The notes under the pieces: generated by a model | What the model was told of the DNA's origin: nothing | Databases searched by the model: none | The model's input: the letters and a program-made list of their open reading frames with translations, nothing else | Part shown: positions 7,558 through 16,499 of the stretch, piece after piece | Position numbering within the stretch: position 1 is the stretch's first letter | Layout: each line of letters starts with the position of its first letter | DNA from: an uncultured Oscillospiraceae bacterium | Lineage (GTDB): Bacteria; Bacillota; Clostridia; Oscillospirales; Oscillospiraceae | Direction of reading: 5' to 3' | Length of the DNA: 64,000 nt | Assembly (NCBI GenBank): GCA_934569225.1 | Contig: CAKTKC010000016.1 | Coordinates: forward strand, 1-64,000 | Translations under genes and position numbers: made by a program

Positions 7558-8865
7558 ATGAAAAAAGGGAATCCCATTGCGCTGCTGCCCATCGGCGTCT
7601 TCCTCGTGCTGTATCTTGGGCTAGGGCTGCTGTTTGAATACGGTCTGCACATCCCCATGGGCTTTTACAACATTCCCATCGTCATCGCGTTTCTCGTGGC
7701 TATCTTAGTGGCCTGTCTTCAGAACCGGGCGGTTCCCTTTGAGGAAAAGCTTGTCATCATGGGGCAGGGCGTGGGAGATAAGAACATCATCACCATGCTG
7801 CTGATCTTCCTGGCAGCGGGGGCGTTCGTCGGCGTAGTGGGGCGCAGCTCCGCCCAGAGTGTCGCCTACTTTATGCTCGACATCATCCCCGCCCGGTTTG
7901 CCGTGGCGGTGCTGTTTGTGGTCGCCTGCTTCGTCTCCACCGCCATGGGAACCTCCGTCGGCACCATCACCCTCATTATGCCCATCGCTCTGGAGGTCGC
8001 CCAGGCGTCCGGCTTCGACATGGCGCTGTGTACCGGAAGCGTCGTGGGCGGTGCCATGTTCGGCGACAACCTGTCCTTCATCTCCGACACCACCATTGCC
8101 GCCTGCAACGGTCAGGGCTGCGCCATGAAGGACAAATTCAAGGGCAATTTCTGGATCGCCCTGCCCGCGGCCATCGCCACGCTGGCGCTGATTCTGCTTC
8201 TGACCATGGGGCATGACACCGCGCCCATTGACGAAAGCTACGATCTCATTCAGATTCTCCCCTACGTTCTCGTTCTGGCGGGAGGCGTCGCGGGGATCAA
8301 CGTCTTTATCGTCCTGCTGACGGGCATCGTTTCCGGCGCCGTCATCATGCTCCTGACCGGCCAGGTGGAGGCAACCGGTTTGCTTGCCAGCATGGGCAAC
8401 GGCGCGGCGGGCATGTTTGAGACCAGTATGGTGGCCATTCTCGTGGCCGCGATGTGCGCCCTGATTCGGGTCTACGGCGGCTTTGACGCGCTATTGCGCT
8501 TCATCCGGAAGGTCTTCCGGGGCAAAAAGGGCGGCCAGCTGGGCATGGGTCTGCTGGTGGGCGCGATGGACATCGCCACCGCCAACAACACCGTCGCCAT
8601 CGTCATGGCAAACCCCATTGCCAAGGAAATGAGCGAGGATTACGGCATCTCCCCCTCCCGCACGGCCTGCCTGCTGGACACCTTCTCCTGCATTTTCCAG
8701 GGCATTATCCCCTACGGCGCACAGATGCTGGTGGCCATTTCGGCGGCGGCGGAAATGGGGTTCCCTTTGTCGGCGTTCTCCATCATGCGGTATCTGTTCT
8801 ATCCGTACCTGCTGCTGGTCAGCTCCCTGGTCGCAATTTTCCTGGTAAAGGGTAAGAAAAACTGA
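7558..8865 (+). CDS. NhaC-family Na+/H+ antiporter-like permease
   Basis: 435 residues, almost entirely hydrophobic, with about 11-12 membrane segments. Family features are FVSTAMGTSVGTITLIMPIALEVAQASG, the GGAMFGDNLSFISDTTIAAC stretch (the conserved Gly-Asp-Asn-Leu region of NhaC carriers) and GAMDIATANNTVAIVMANPIAKEMSEDYGISP. Members exchange Na+ for H+ or for organic acids (malate/lactate in MleN), so the true substrate may be a carboxylate or amino acid rather than a proton alone. It is translated from AGAGG 9 bases upstream, in one operon with the AraC regulator. Confidence 0.85.
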   Translation: MKKGNPIALLPIGVFLVLYLGLGLLFEYGLHIPMGFYNIPIVIAFLVAILVACLQNRAVPFEEKLVIMGQGVGDKNIITMLLIFLAAGAFVGVVGRSSAQSVAYFMLDIIPARFAVAVLFVVACFVSTAMGTSVGTITLIMPIALEVAQASGFDMALCTGSVVGGAMFGDNLSFISDTTIAACNGQGCAMKDKFKGNFWIALPAAIATLALILLLTMGHDTAPIDESYDLIQILPYVLVLAGGVAGINVFIVLLTGIVSGAVIMLLTGQVEATGLLASMGNGAAGMFETSMVAILVAAMCALIRVYGGFDALLRFIRKVFRGKKGGQLGMGLLVGAMDIATANNTVAIVMANPIAKEMSEDYGISPSRTACLLDTFSCIFQGIIPYGAQMLVAISAAAEMGFPLSAFSIMRYLFYPYLLLVSSLVAIFLVKGKKN

Positions 8866-8871
8866 TTTCCC

Positions 8872-8911
8872 GGCAGAAGCGTCGGCGTTTGGCCGCGCTT
8901 CTGCCTTTCTG
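8872..8911 (+). terminator. Terminator after the NhaC-like gene
   Basis: GGCAGAAGCG / CGCTTCTGCC hairpin starting 7 bases after the stop, followed by TTTCT. Confidence 0.8.
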
Positions 8912-8922
8912 CGTCTTAAGGC

Positions 8923-8951
8923 TTGCGAAAGTGGGAATTCTGTACTATAAT
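8923..8951 (+). promoter_or_regulatory. Promoter of the ymdB-yhaO-yhaN-like operon
   Basis: TTGCGA (8923-8928), 17 bases, TATAAT (8946-8951), 30 bases before the ymdB-like start. Confidence 0.75.
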
Positions 8952-8981
8952 ATACATCTCATTTTAAGTATGGAGGCAGCT

Positions 8982-9758
8982 ATGGACTTTCGGGTATTGG
9001 CGGTTGGCGATGTGGTGGGCAATCCGGGTTTGGAGCAGATCCGCCGGAATCTGCGGCAGATGAAGCGGCAGTATCACGCGGATTTCGTGGTAGTCAACGG
9101 GGAAAACGCCGCCGTGGTAGGCATCACGCCCAATCAGGCGGACAGCATTCTGGACGCCGGTGCGGACATCATCACCATGGGCAACCACACCTGGAGCAAG
9201 CGGGAGATCGTCCCCTATATGGACGACTGCCCATGGATCATCCGTCCGGCCAACTACGCCCCCCAGGTTCCGGGGCGGGGCTGGCAGGTCGTGCAGACAT
9301 CCGTCGGCGACGTGGCCGTCATTGACCTGATCGGCCGGTGCAATATGGACTACGGCCCGGAAAATCCCTTCCTGATGGTGGACAAAATTCTCAAGCAGCT
9401 CACCGCCAAGATCATTCTGGTGGAAATTCACGCGGAAGCCACCTCGGAAAAGCTGGCAATGGGCTACATGCTGGACGGGCGGGTCAGCGTCGTGTGGGGG
9501 ACTCACACCCACGTTCCCACGGCGGACGCCCGTGTGCTGCCCAAGGGGACGGGCTACGTCACAGACCTGGGCATGACCGGCCCCCGGGACTCCGTTCTCG
9601 GCATCCGGCCGGAGCTGTCCATCGCCAAATTCCGGGGCGATCTGCCGGAACGCTACCGCTGGGCGGAGGGCGCATCCAAGATCGAGGCCGTGCTGTTCAC
9701 CATCGATTCGGAAACCGGAAAATGCCGCAAGGCAGAAAGGGTTGACAAATGGGACTGA
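8982..9758 (+). CDS. ymdB: YmdB-family metallophosphoesterase
   Basis: 258 residues, the normal YmdB size. Metal-binding motifs are visible: GDVVGNPG (N-terminal Asp), NGENAA, GNHTWSKREI, a VEIHAEATSEK stretch and GTHTHVPTADARVLPKGTGYVTDLGMTGP, all diagnostic of the YmdB/DR1281 family. YmdB of Bacillus subtilis is a cyclic-nucleotide phosphodiesterase that shapes biofilm and motility; here the same chemistry is likely. ATG 8982 is preceded by TGGAGG. The reading frame overlaps the next gene by 10 bases. Confidence 0.93.
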   Translation: MDFRVLAVGDVVGNPGLEQIRRNLRQMKRQYHADFVVVNGENAAVVGITPNQADSILDAGADIITMGNHTWSKREIVPYMDDCPWIIRPANYAPQVPGRGWQVVQTSVGDVAVIDLIGRCNMDYGPENPFLMVDKILKQLTAKIILVEIHAEATSEKLAMGYMLDGRVSVVWGTHTHVPTADARVLPKGTGYVTDLGMTGPRDSVLGIRPELSIAKFRGDLPERYRWAEGASKIEAVLFTIDSETGKCRKAERVDKWD

Positions 9759-10813
9759 AAATTTTACACAGCGCCGACTGGCACTTAGGCTCCCCCTTCG
9801 CGGGCTTCGACGACAGCCAGCGGGCGCTTCTGCGGCAGGAGCAGCAGAGTATCCCCGGCAAAATTTCCCAGCTTTGCCGCCGGGAAAAGTGCGATCTCAT
9901 GCTTCTGGCAGGAGATATTTTTGACGGTGAGCCCGTCCGGGAGACGGTGGAAGCCCTCAAAAAAGCTTTATCTGAGTGCTGCGCAAGGGTCTTCATCACG
10001 CCGGGCAATCACGATTTCTGCGCCCCCGGCTCCCTCTGGCTGGAAGAAAGCTGGCCGGAAAACGTGTATGTCTTCACCCGCGGGCTGGAAGCCGTCACGA
10101 TTCCTGAGCTGAACTGCCGGGTCTACGGCGCGGGCTACCAGAGCATGGACAGCGCCCCCCTGCTGCGAAACTTCCGGGCGGAGGGCAGCGAAAAATACTG
10201 CATTGCCGTGCTTCACGGCGACCCAACCCGCAAGGACTCCCCCTACTGCCCCATCACCGCCCAGCAGGTGCGGGACTCGGGGCTGCAATATCTGGCGCTG
10301 GGACATATCCATAAAGCGGGCGCGTTTCACGCCGGTGGGACGCTGTGCGCATGGCCGGGCTGCCCCATGGGGCGGGGCTGGGACGAAACCGGCGAAAAGG
10401 GCGTGTGCATCGTGACCGTGGAGGACAGCGCCTCCCTTCGGGCGGTGGCACTGGACACCATTCGCTTCCACGAGCTGAAAGCGGACATTTCCTCCGGCGC
10501 GGAAGCGGCGCTGGAAACCATTCTGCCCCCCGCGGGAAGCCGGGACTTTTTCCGGGTCACCCTCACGGGAAGCGGCGAAGCGGACATTGCCAGGCTCACA
10601 CAGCGCTTTTCCGCCGTGCCCAATCTGACGCTCCGGGACGAGACGCTCCCGCCGCTGGACATCTGGGGGGACACCGACGCGGACACCCTGGAGGGCGTGT
10701 ATTTCCGGCTGCTCCGGGAGGCCATGGAGGCCGACCCTGACAGCCGGGAAGAAATTCAGCTTGCGGCGGAAATTTCCCGGAAGCTGCTGGAAGGACGGGA
10801 GGTCACGCTGTGA
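9749..10813 (+). CDS. DNA-repair-type metallophosphoesterase (YhaO/SbcD-like)
   Basis: 354 residues with an N-terminal calcineurin-like nuclease domain: HSADWHLGSP (Asp and His metal ligands), LLAGDIFDGEP, TPGNHDFCAPGS, VLHGDP and LGHIHKAG, the five blocks of the Mre11/SbcD family. The C-terminal ~120 residues are diverged. With the following ATPase it should form an SbcCD/Rad50-Mre11-like complex that trims DNA ends or hairpins. Its length and pairing fit B. subtilis YhaO better than SbcD. Overlaps upstream (10 bases) and downstream (4 bases) indicate coupled translation. Confidence 0.88.
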   Translation: MGLKILHSADWHLGSPFAGFDDSQRALLRQEQQSIPGKISQLCRREKCDLMLLAGDIFDGEPVRETVEALKKALSECCARVFITPGNHDFCAPGSLWLEESWPENVYVFTRGLEAVTIPELNCRVYGAGYQSMDSAPLLRNFRAEGSEKYCIAVLHGDPTRKDSPYCPITAQQVRDSGLQYLALGHIHKAGAFHAGGTLCAWPGCPMGRGWDETGEKGVCIVTVEDSASLRAVALDTIRFHELKADISSGAEAALETILPPAGSRDFFRVTLTGSGEADIARLTQRFSAVPNLTLRDETLPPLDIWGDTDADTLEGVYFRLLREAMEADPDSREEIQLAAEISRKLLEGREVTL

Positions 10814-12936
10814 AAATCTACAAAATGACGGCCACCTTCGGCAAGCTGGAGCACGCGGAGCTGACCCTCCAGCCGGGGCTGAACATCCTCACTGCCCCCA
10901 ACGAGTGGGGCAAAAGCACCTGGTGCGCCTTTCTGGTCGCCATGCTCTACGGTCTGGATACCCGCGCCAAAACCACGAAAACCGCCCTCGCCGACAAGGA
11001 GCGCTACGCTCCCTGGTCGGGCAATCCCATGGCCGGGCGCATTGACCTGAATTGGAACGGCCGGGACATTACCATTGAGCGCCGCACCAAGGGTCGAGTC
11101 CCCCTGGGCGAATTCAAGGCATATGAAACCGATTCCGGGCTGACCGTCCCGGAGCTGACGGCGGCAAACTGCGGCCAGCAGCTGCTGGGCGTAGAGCAGA
11201 CAGTATTCCGCCGGGCGGGATTCATCCGCCAGTCGGATTTGCCGGTGACCCAGGATGAAGCCCTCCGCCGCCGCCTGAACGACCTGGTGACCACCGGCGA
11301 CGAAAGCGGTACCAGCGACCAGCTGGCAAAAAATCTGCGGGACCTGAAAAACCGCTGCCGCTTCAACAAAAGCGGTCTTCTCCCCCAGCTGGAAAGCCAG
11401 CGGGACGCCCTTCAGAATAAAATGGAAGAACTGGATGCGCTGGACGCCCAGGTGAAGAAGCTGAAAATGCGTCTGGACGACGTCAAAACCTGGTTGCAGC
11501 AGCTGAACACCCATCAGGCCGCCCTAGACTATGCCGCCGCAGAGGCAGACGCCGGGCGGGTCGCTCAGGCGCGGGAAGCACTGGAACAGGCGCAGGATAT
11601 GCTCGCCATCCGGGAAGCCGCCTGCGAAAAGCTGCCGTCCCAGGAGGACGCGGAGAAAAAGCTCAAGGAGCTGCGCGCCTTCCGCGACGAGTGGAACGCC
11701 CTGCAAATGGAAAACCAAATGCTCCCCCGCGCCCCCCTGCCCCCGGCGAAGAAAGACCCCTTCGCGGACATGGACGTGACGGCGGCCATGGAAATGGTCA
11801 ACGCCGACCGCCAGACCATGACCGGTCTGCGGGGCAGCAAAATGCCCATTCTGCTGTTGATTCTGGGTGCCATCATTATGGCCGGGGCGATCGCGCTGCT
11901 GGTGATGGGAAATTACCTCCCGGCGGGCATCCTCGGCATGGCCTCCGTGCTTCTTCAGGCGCTCAGCCTCTTTGGAATGCAAAGGCTGAAAAAGCAGACC
12001 GACGCGCTGGCAAAGAAATACGGCACCTCCGACCCCGCCCATTGGACGGACTCCCTGCGGGAATACGAAACTGCCCTCCGGGCGTACAACGCCGCCCAGA
12101 AGGAATATCAGGACGCCCAGGGAGACGTGGAAGTGCGTCTGATGGTTATGCGCAAGCGCCGGGATTCCCTGTGCGGCGCACAGGAGCCGGATGCTGTCAT
12201 GGAATTCTGGCAGCAGATCACGAACAAATGGGAAGCCTACCACACCGCCCGGCGGGAAGCCCAGCGGGCGCAAAATCTGGTGGATACCCTCAGCGCCATG
12301 GCAAAGCCTGTCCGGCCTCCCGTTGGCGTGGATACCCTGATCCATTCCCCGGCGGACACGGCGCGGTTGCTGTCGGACTGCACTGAGGAGCAGCAGCGGC
12401 TGCAAAGCCGCATCAGCCAGTACAAGGGTCGGATGGAAGCGTTGGGCGACCGGGCGCAGCTGGAAAAACAGCTGGCCGCAGTCAACGCCCGTCTTGCCCA
12501 GCTGGAAAAGACCTACACCGCCCTGACCATCGCCCAGGAGACGCTGGCGCAGGCGCGGTCGGAGTTGCAGCGGCGGTTTGCCCCCCGGATTTCCCAGCGG
12601 GCACAGACCTATCTTTCCGCCATGACCGGCGGGCGCTACCAGCGCCTTTCCATGGGTGAGGACTTCTCCCTCCAGGCCGGAGCCGGGGACGAGGAAACCC
12701 TCCACGACGCCCTGTGGCGCAGTGACGGCACCATCGACCAGCTGTACCTCGCCCTTCGTCTGGCCGTGGCGGAAGAACTGACCCCGGATTCCCCCCTGAT
12801 TCTGGACGACGCGCTGGTGCGCTTCGACGATACCCGGATGCAGGCGGCGCTGGCCATTCTGGAAGACATGGCGAAAAGCCGTCAGGTCATTCTGTTCACC
12901 TGCCAGCAGCGGGAAGGAAACGCCGCAAATTCCTGA
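10810..12936 (+). CDS. Rad50/SbcC-like ATPase with central membrane segment (YhaN-like)
   Basis: 708 residues starting at a GTG whose GTGA overlaps the previous stop. N-terminal ABC half: LNILTAPNEWGKSTWCAFLVAMLYG contains Walker A (NEWGKST). A Q-loop-like stretch and a coiled coil follow (about 190-310), then two membrane helices (PILLLILGAIIMAGAIALLVMGNYLPAGILGMASVLL, near 346-382), a second coiled coil, and the C-terminal ABC half (DQLYLALRLAVAEEL, then Walker B-like SPLILDDALVRFDD). A membrane insertion in the coiled coil is the YhaN hallmark. At 708 residues it is clearly shorter than the ~960 I recall for YhaN, mainly in the coiled coils. Confidence 0.85.
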   Translation: MKIYKMTATFGKLEHAELTLQPGLNILTAPNEWGKSTWCAFLVAMLYGLDTRAKTTKTALADKERYAPWSGNPMAGRIDLNWNGRDITIERRTKGRVPLGEFKAYETDSGLTVPELTAANCGQQLLGVEQTVFRRAGFIRQSDLPVTQDEALRRRLNDLVTTGDESGTSDQLAKNLRDLKNRCRFNKSGLLPQLESQRDALQNKMEELDALDAQVKKLKMRLDDVKTWLQQLNTHQAALDYAAAEADAGRVAQAREALEQAQDMLAIREAACEKLPSQEDAEKKLKELRAFRDEWNALQMENQMLPRAPLPPAKKDPFADMDVTAAMEMVNADRQTMTGLRGSKMPILLLILGAIIMAGAIALLVMGNYLPAGILGMASVLLQALSLFGMQRLKKQTDALAKKYGTSDPAHWTDSLREYETALRAYNAAQKEYQDAQGDVEVRLMVMRKRRDSLCGAQEPDAVMEFWQQITNKWEAYHTARREAQRAQNLVDTLSAMAKPVRPPVGVDTLIHSPADTARLLSDCTEEQQRLQSRISQYKGRMEALGDRAQLEKQLAAVNARLAQLEKTYTALTIAQETLAQARSELQRRFAPRISQRAQTYLSAMTGGRYQRLSMGEDFSLQAGAGDEETLHDALWRSDGTIDQLYLALRLAVAEELTPDSPLILDDALVRFDDTRMQAALAILEDMAKSRQVILFTCQQREGNAANS

Positions 12937-12947
12937 ATATCATTCTG

Positions 12948-12984
12948 CAAACAGCGGAGAAAGCGTGGCTTTCTCCGCTGTTTG
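12948..12984 (+). terminator. Terminator after the YhaN-like gene
   Basis: CAAACAGCGGAGAAAGC pairs perfectly with GCTTTCTCCGCTGTTTG over a 3-base loop, 12 bases after the stop. Confidence 0.85.
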
Positions 12985-13052
12985 CGTAAAATCCGCCATT
13001 ACAAAAGATTTCCAAAATTTCTTAATTTTGTTATAAATTGTAATTTCCCGTC

Positions 13053-13108
13053 TTGACAGGAGAGGTCTAATGTGTTAGACTGCCATCGTAAGGTTTAATT
13101 CATTAAAC
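13053..13108 (+). promoter_or_regulatory. Promoter and twin BlaI-type operators
   Basis: TTGACA (13053-13058), 17 bases, TAGACT (13076-13081). Two related 16-base palindromes follow: GTCTAATGTGTTAGAC (13065-13080) over the -10 box and GTTTAATTCATTAAAC (13093-13108) just after the start site. Shared consensus GTyTAAT..nTTArAC. A BlaI dimer on each would block transcription; placement upstream of the repressor gene itself indicates autoregulation. Confidence 0.8.
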
Positions 13109-13137
13109 TTTCTATCCTTGGTAAGGAGGTATTTCAT

Positions 13138-13506
13138 TTGGAAGCGCCCAAGATTTTTGAAAGCGAATACCGGTTCTGCCTGATTCTGTGGGAGCATGAG
13201 CCGATCAATTCCACCCATCTCGTCGAGCTGTGCAAGGAGCAGCTGGGCTGGTCGAAGGCCACCACCTACACCGTCATCCGCCGCTTGTCGGAGCGGGGCG
13301 TGGTAAAGAACGAGAACGCCGTGGTCACCGCCCTTGTCTCCAAGGAACAGGCGCAGGCGTCCCGGCTGGACGAAATGGTGGAGGAAACCTTTCAAGGCTC
13401 CATGCCCGCCTTCATCGCCGCCTTCTCCCGGAGCAAGAAGCTCACCCGGGACGAGGTGGAACAGCTGAAGGTACTCATTGACAATTACGAGGAGGATCGA
13501 ACATGA
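13138..13506 (+). CDS. BlaI/MecI-family transcriptional repressor
   Basis: 122 residues, the usual BlaI size. The winged helix shows FESEYRFCLILWEHEPINSTHLVELCKEQLGWSKATTYTVIRRLSERGVVKNENAVVTALVSKEQ, close to the BlaI pattern of WxxxxTTVxTxLxRLxxKG. The C-terminus is a helical dimerisation tail. In the classical system the partner protease inactivates BlaI after sensing a signal. Start is TTG 13138 with AAGGAGG 7 bases upstream. The stop overlaps the start of the membrane-protease gene (ATGA). Confidence 0.92.
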   Translation: MEAPKIFESEYRFCLILWEHEPINSTHLVELCKEQLGWSKATTYTVIRRLSERGVVKNENAVVTALVSKEQAQASRLDEMVEETFQGSMPAFIAAFSRSKKLTRDEVEQLKVLIDNYEEDRT

Positions 13507-16433
13507 ACACATTGTTCCGGAATATCCTGACGGCAAGCTTCCACGGCAGCATCGTCATTCTGGCCGTTATGCTGCTGCGGCTGGTGCTGAAAAAAACGCC
13601 CCGGAAGTATATCTGCCTGCTCTGGCTGCTGGCGGGACTGCGGCTGCTGATGCCCTTCCAGATTCAAAGCGACCTGAGCCTGCAGCCCAGCGCCGACCCG
13701 GTGGCACAGGTGCAGCAGCAGCTCAGCCATTCCCAGACGTCCGCCGCGCCGGAAGATTTCTCCCCGGCCGATCTGGAAGTCCCGGCGCCGGTGCAGACGC
13801 CCGAAGCGCTTCCGGACATTCAGACTCCCGTTACCACCGTGATCAGCAGCACGCCCTCCCCCGCCCCGGAAACCGCGCCGGAACCGGATACAGGCTTTGA
13901 TTTCCTGTCGGTTCTGCCCTGGTTCTGGTTCGGCATCGCCTGCTGCTTCGGCATTTACAGTCTGTACACCTACCTGACCCTGAAGCTGAAGGTTCGGGAG
14001 GCAGTCAAGATCCCCGGCGGCTGGGAATGCGACCGCATCGAAACCGCTTTTATTCTGGGCTTCATCCGCCCGAACATCTACATCCCCATGGGCATGACCC
14101 CCGAGGAGCAGCGCTACATTCTCGCCCACGAGCGCACCCATCTGGACAAGGGCGACCACTGGTTCAAGATGGTGGGCTTTCTGGCGCTGGCGCTGCACTG
14201 GTTCAATCCGCTGGTGTGGGCAGCCTACATTCTGCTGTGCAAGGACATCGAGATCGCCTGCGACGAGCGGGTGGTGCAGTTCATGGAGCTGGACGAGCGG
14301 AAAGCCTACTCCGCCGCCCTGCTGAACTGCTCCACCAATCGGGCGCATTTCGCGGCCTGTCCCGTGGCCTTCGGCGAGGTGAGCGTCAAGGAGCGCATCA
14401 AGTCGGTGCTTTCCTATAAGAAGCCCAGCTTCTGGATCAGTCTGGTGGGCGTGATCGCCATCGTCTTCGTGGCGGTGTGCCTCGTGACCAGCCCCGCGAA
14501 AAAAGATGCGGCAGCCGCCGGGGATACCGAACCCACCGCTTCCTCTGATGCCGTCACCGTCCGCAATGTGGACGAGCTGCTGGCCGCCATCGCGCCGGAC
14601 ACCGTCATCCAGCTGGAGCCGGGAACCTACAATCTGTCCGGCGCAACCGGCTACGGCCTGCCCTCGGGAAATCCCTACTGCGCCTGGACGGAAAAGTACG
14701 ACGGCTTTGAGCTGATGCTGCAAAACGTGAAGAACCTGACCATCCGCGGCAGCGGCAAGGTGAACACGACTCTGGAATGCGACCCCCGGTCTGCCAGCGT
14801 CATCAATCTGAAGAATTGCGAAAATGTCACGCTGGAGGATTTCACCGCCGGTCACACTCTGGAGCTGGGTCAGTGCAGCAGCGGCGTCATCTACCTGCAA
14901 AACTGCACCGGCACCGACATGAACCGTCTCGGCATCTACGGCTGCGGCATGATCGGCCTGCAGGCGGCGGATTCCAAGGACATTTCTCTCGCGGACAGCG
15001 ACGTGTACGACTGCTCCAGCAGCGCCGCCGAGATCATCAACTGTGAAGACGTCTCCATCTCCGGAACCCGCATTTACCGCATCGGCTCCGAGGAATACGG
15101 CGGATACACCTATTTTGATATCAGTTCCAGCCGGAATGTGACGGTGGAAAACTGCGAAATCAGCGACAGCAGCCTTATGTATCTGGCAATCGTTTCCGGA
15201 AGCACCGTTCAGATGAAGGGCAACCTGTTCTCCAACAACCGCAGCCAGCTGGAAGCATTCAACTTTCAGTATGAGTACCACGAAGATACCCAGACGCCGG
15301 CAGACGAATCGGGTATGGTTCTGGACGGCAACCGGTTTGAAAATTGCAGCGTCCGCCGCTGGTTTGGAGACGGCGGCACCATCACGGACGGCGCAGGCAA
15401 TCCTCTTACCGATGAGCAGATGAACAAGCTGTACTCCACAGGCGCGACAGAACCGACCCAAGCACAGCTGGAAATCCACGTTTCCACGGTGGACGAGCTG
15501 ATCGCCGCCATCGGCCCCAATGTGGACATTGTACTGGACGCGGAGCTGTACGACCTCAGCACCGCCACCGGCTACGGCACCTCCAAGGGCGATTATTACT
15601 ACTGGCTGGACGAATTTGACGGCCCCCAGCTGGTCATCGACGGGGTGGACAATCTGACCATCCGCAGCAATGACGGCAACGTAACAGGCCACACCATCGC
15701 CGCCATCCCCCGCTACGCCAACGTTCTGACCTTCCAGTCGTGCAGCTACATCACCGTCTCCGGCTTCACCGCCGGTCACACAAGGGAGCCCGGTTACTGC
15801 TCCGGCGGCGTTCTGCGGTTCCAGGACAGCGACCACATCACCGTGGACAAATGCGGTCTCTACGGCTGCGGCATTCTGGGCGTGGACGCGGAATACTGCA
15901 CCGATATACGGGTCGCCAACTGCGACATCTACGAGTGCAGCCAGGGCGGCGTCCAGTTCTGGAGCTCCGAGGGCATTGCAATGGAAAACAACACCCTGCG
16001 GGATCTGGGCGGCAGCGACATGAGCTTCCACGACTGCAAGGACGTGACGGTGAACGGTGAAACCGTGATTCCCGCCGGTATGTTCCTCAGTCTGATCCTC
16101 CAGTCGGAGGAACAGCAGGGCACAGAGGCACTCAACGCCTTCGTTACGGAGTTTGCGTATGCCTATTTTTACGGAGATATGGATACGCTGCCCCGGCTGC
16201 TCTCCAAGGACTACACAGGCGGAGTGGACGCCTATTCCGGCAATACAAACGATGTGATCGTGTGCTGGCACGAGGTCACGGTGGACATGTGGAAAGAGGC
16301 AGACGCCAACGGCACCTATGAATTTGCCTACCCCTACCGCAAGAACGTTGACAGCGAAATCGCCTATCTGACCATCGTCGTCGTCAGAGAAAACGACGCA
16401 TGGAAGGTCAGCAGCTACTCTCTTGCCGAATAA
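13503..16433 (+). CDS. BlaR1-type M56 membrane protease fused to a duplicated beta-helix ectodomain
   Basis: 976 residues. Residues 1-340 are the BlaR1/MecR1 membrane protease: helices near 10-26 and 36-51, another near 138-156, the zinc motif HERTH (about 209-213), downstream IEIACDERVV, and a last helix FWISLVGVIAIVFVAVCLVT (about 318-337). BlaR1 normally ends in a penicillin-binding sensor. Here residues ~354-870 are instead two homologous right-handed beta-helix units, the first opening VRNVDELLAAIAPDTVIQLEP and the second VSTVDELIAAIGPN, each with repeated Asn/Cys rungs and a FTAGHT motif. A final ~95-residue domain (about 878-976) looks like a small NTF2-like fold. Topology places the beta-helix outside, so the ligand may be a polysaccharide or wall fragment (inference). 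Confidence 0.85.
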   Translation: MNTLFRNILTASFHGSIVILAVMLLRLVLKKTPRKYICLLWLLAGLRLLMPFQIQSDLSLQPSADPVAQVQQQLSHSQTSAAPEDFSPADLEVPAPVQTPEALPDIQTPVTTVISSTPSPAPETAPEPDTGFDFLSVLPWFWFGIACCFGIYSLYTYLTLKLKVREAVKIPGGWECDRIETAFILGFIRPNIYIPMGMTPEEQRYILAHERTHLDKGDHWFKMVGFLALALHWFNPLVWAAYILLCKDIEIACDERVVQFMELDERKAYSAALLNCSTNRAHFAACPVAFGEVSVKERIKSVLSYKKPSFWISLVGVIAIVFVAVCLVTSPAKKDAAAAGDTEPTASSDAVTVRNVDELLAAIAPDTVIQLEPGTYNLSGATGYGLPSGNPYCAWTEKYDGFELMLQNVKNLTIRGSGKVNTTLECDPRSASVINLKNCENVTLEDFTAGHTLELGQCSSGVIYLQNCTGTDMNRLGIYGCGMIGLQAADSKDISLADSDVYDCSSSAAEIINCEDVSISGTRIYRIGSEEYGGYTYFDISSSRNVTVENCEISDSSLMYLAIVSGSTVQMKGNLFSNNRSQLEAFNFQYEYHEDTQTPADESGMVLDGNRFENCSVRRWFGDGGTITDGAGNPLTDEQMNKLYSTGATEPTQAQLEIHVSTVDELIAAIGPNVDIVLDAELYDLSTATGYGTSKGDYYYWLDEFDGPQLVIDGVDNLTIRSNDGNVTGHTIAAIPRYANVLTFQSCSYITVSGFTAGHTREPGYCSGGVLRFQDSDHITVDKCGLYGCGILGVDAEYCTDIRVANCDIYECSQGGVQFWSSEGIAMENNTLRDLGGSDMSFHDCKDVTVNGETVIPAGMFLSLILQSEEQQGTEALNAFVTEFAYAYFYGDMDTLPRLLSKDYTGGVDAYSGNTNDVIVCWHEVTVDMWKEADANGTYEFAYPYRKNVDSEIAYLTIVVVRENDAWKVSSYSLAE

Positions 16434-16441
16434 AAGAACGT

Positions 16442-16470
16442 CAGTCCCTCCGGCATGGCCGGGGGGACTG
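16442..16470 (+). other. Intergenic hairpin between sensor and lipoprotein genes
   Basis: CAGTCCCTCCGGC pairs with GCCGGGGGGACTG (one G-T pair) over a 3-base loop. No T-run follows, so it may stabilise or attenuate rather than end the transcript. Confidence 0.5.
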
Positions 16471-16499
16471 CAACTCCATCAATGAAAGGGTAATTGACC

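Noticed and set aside
13485..16271. 928-codon open frame on the minus strand
   Set aside because: It lies antisense to the BlaR1-beta-helix gene; the residue mix (Gly/Ala/Val/His-rich, no family motif) and lack of an SD show it is a by-product of GC-rich third positions.
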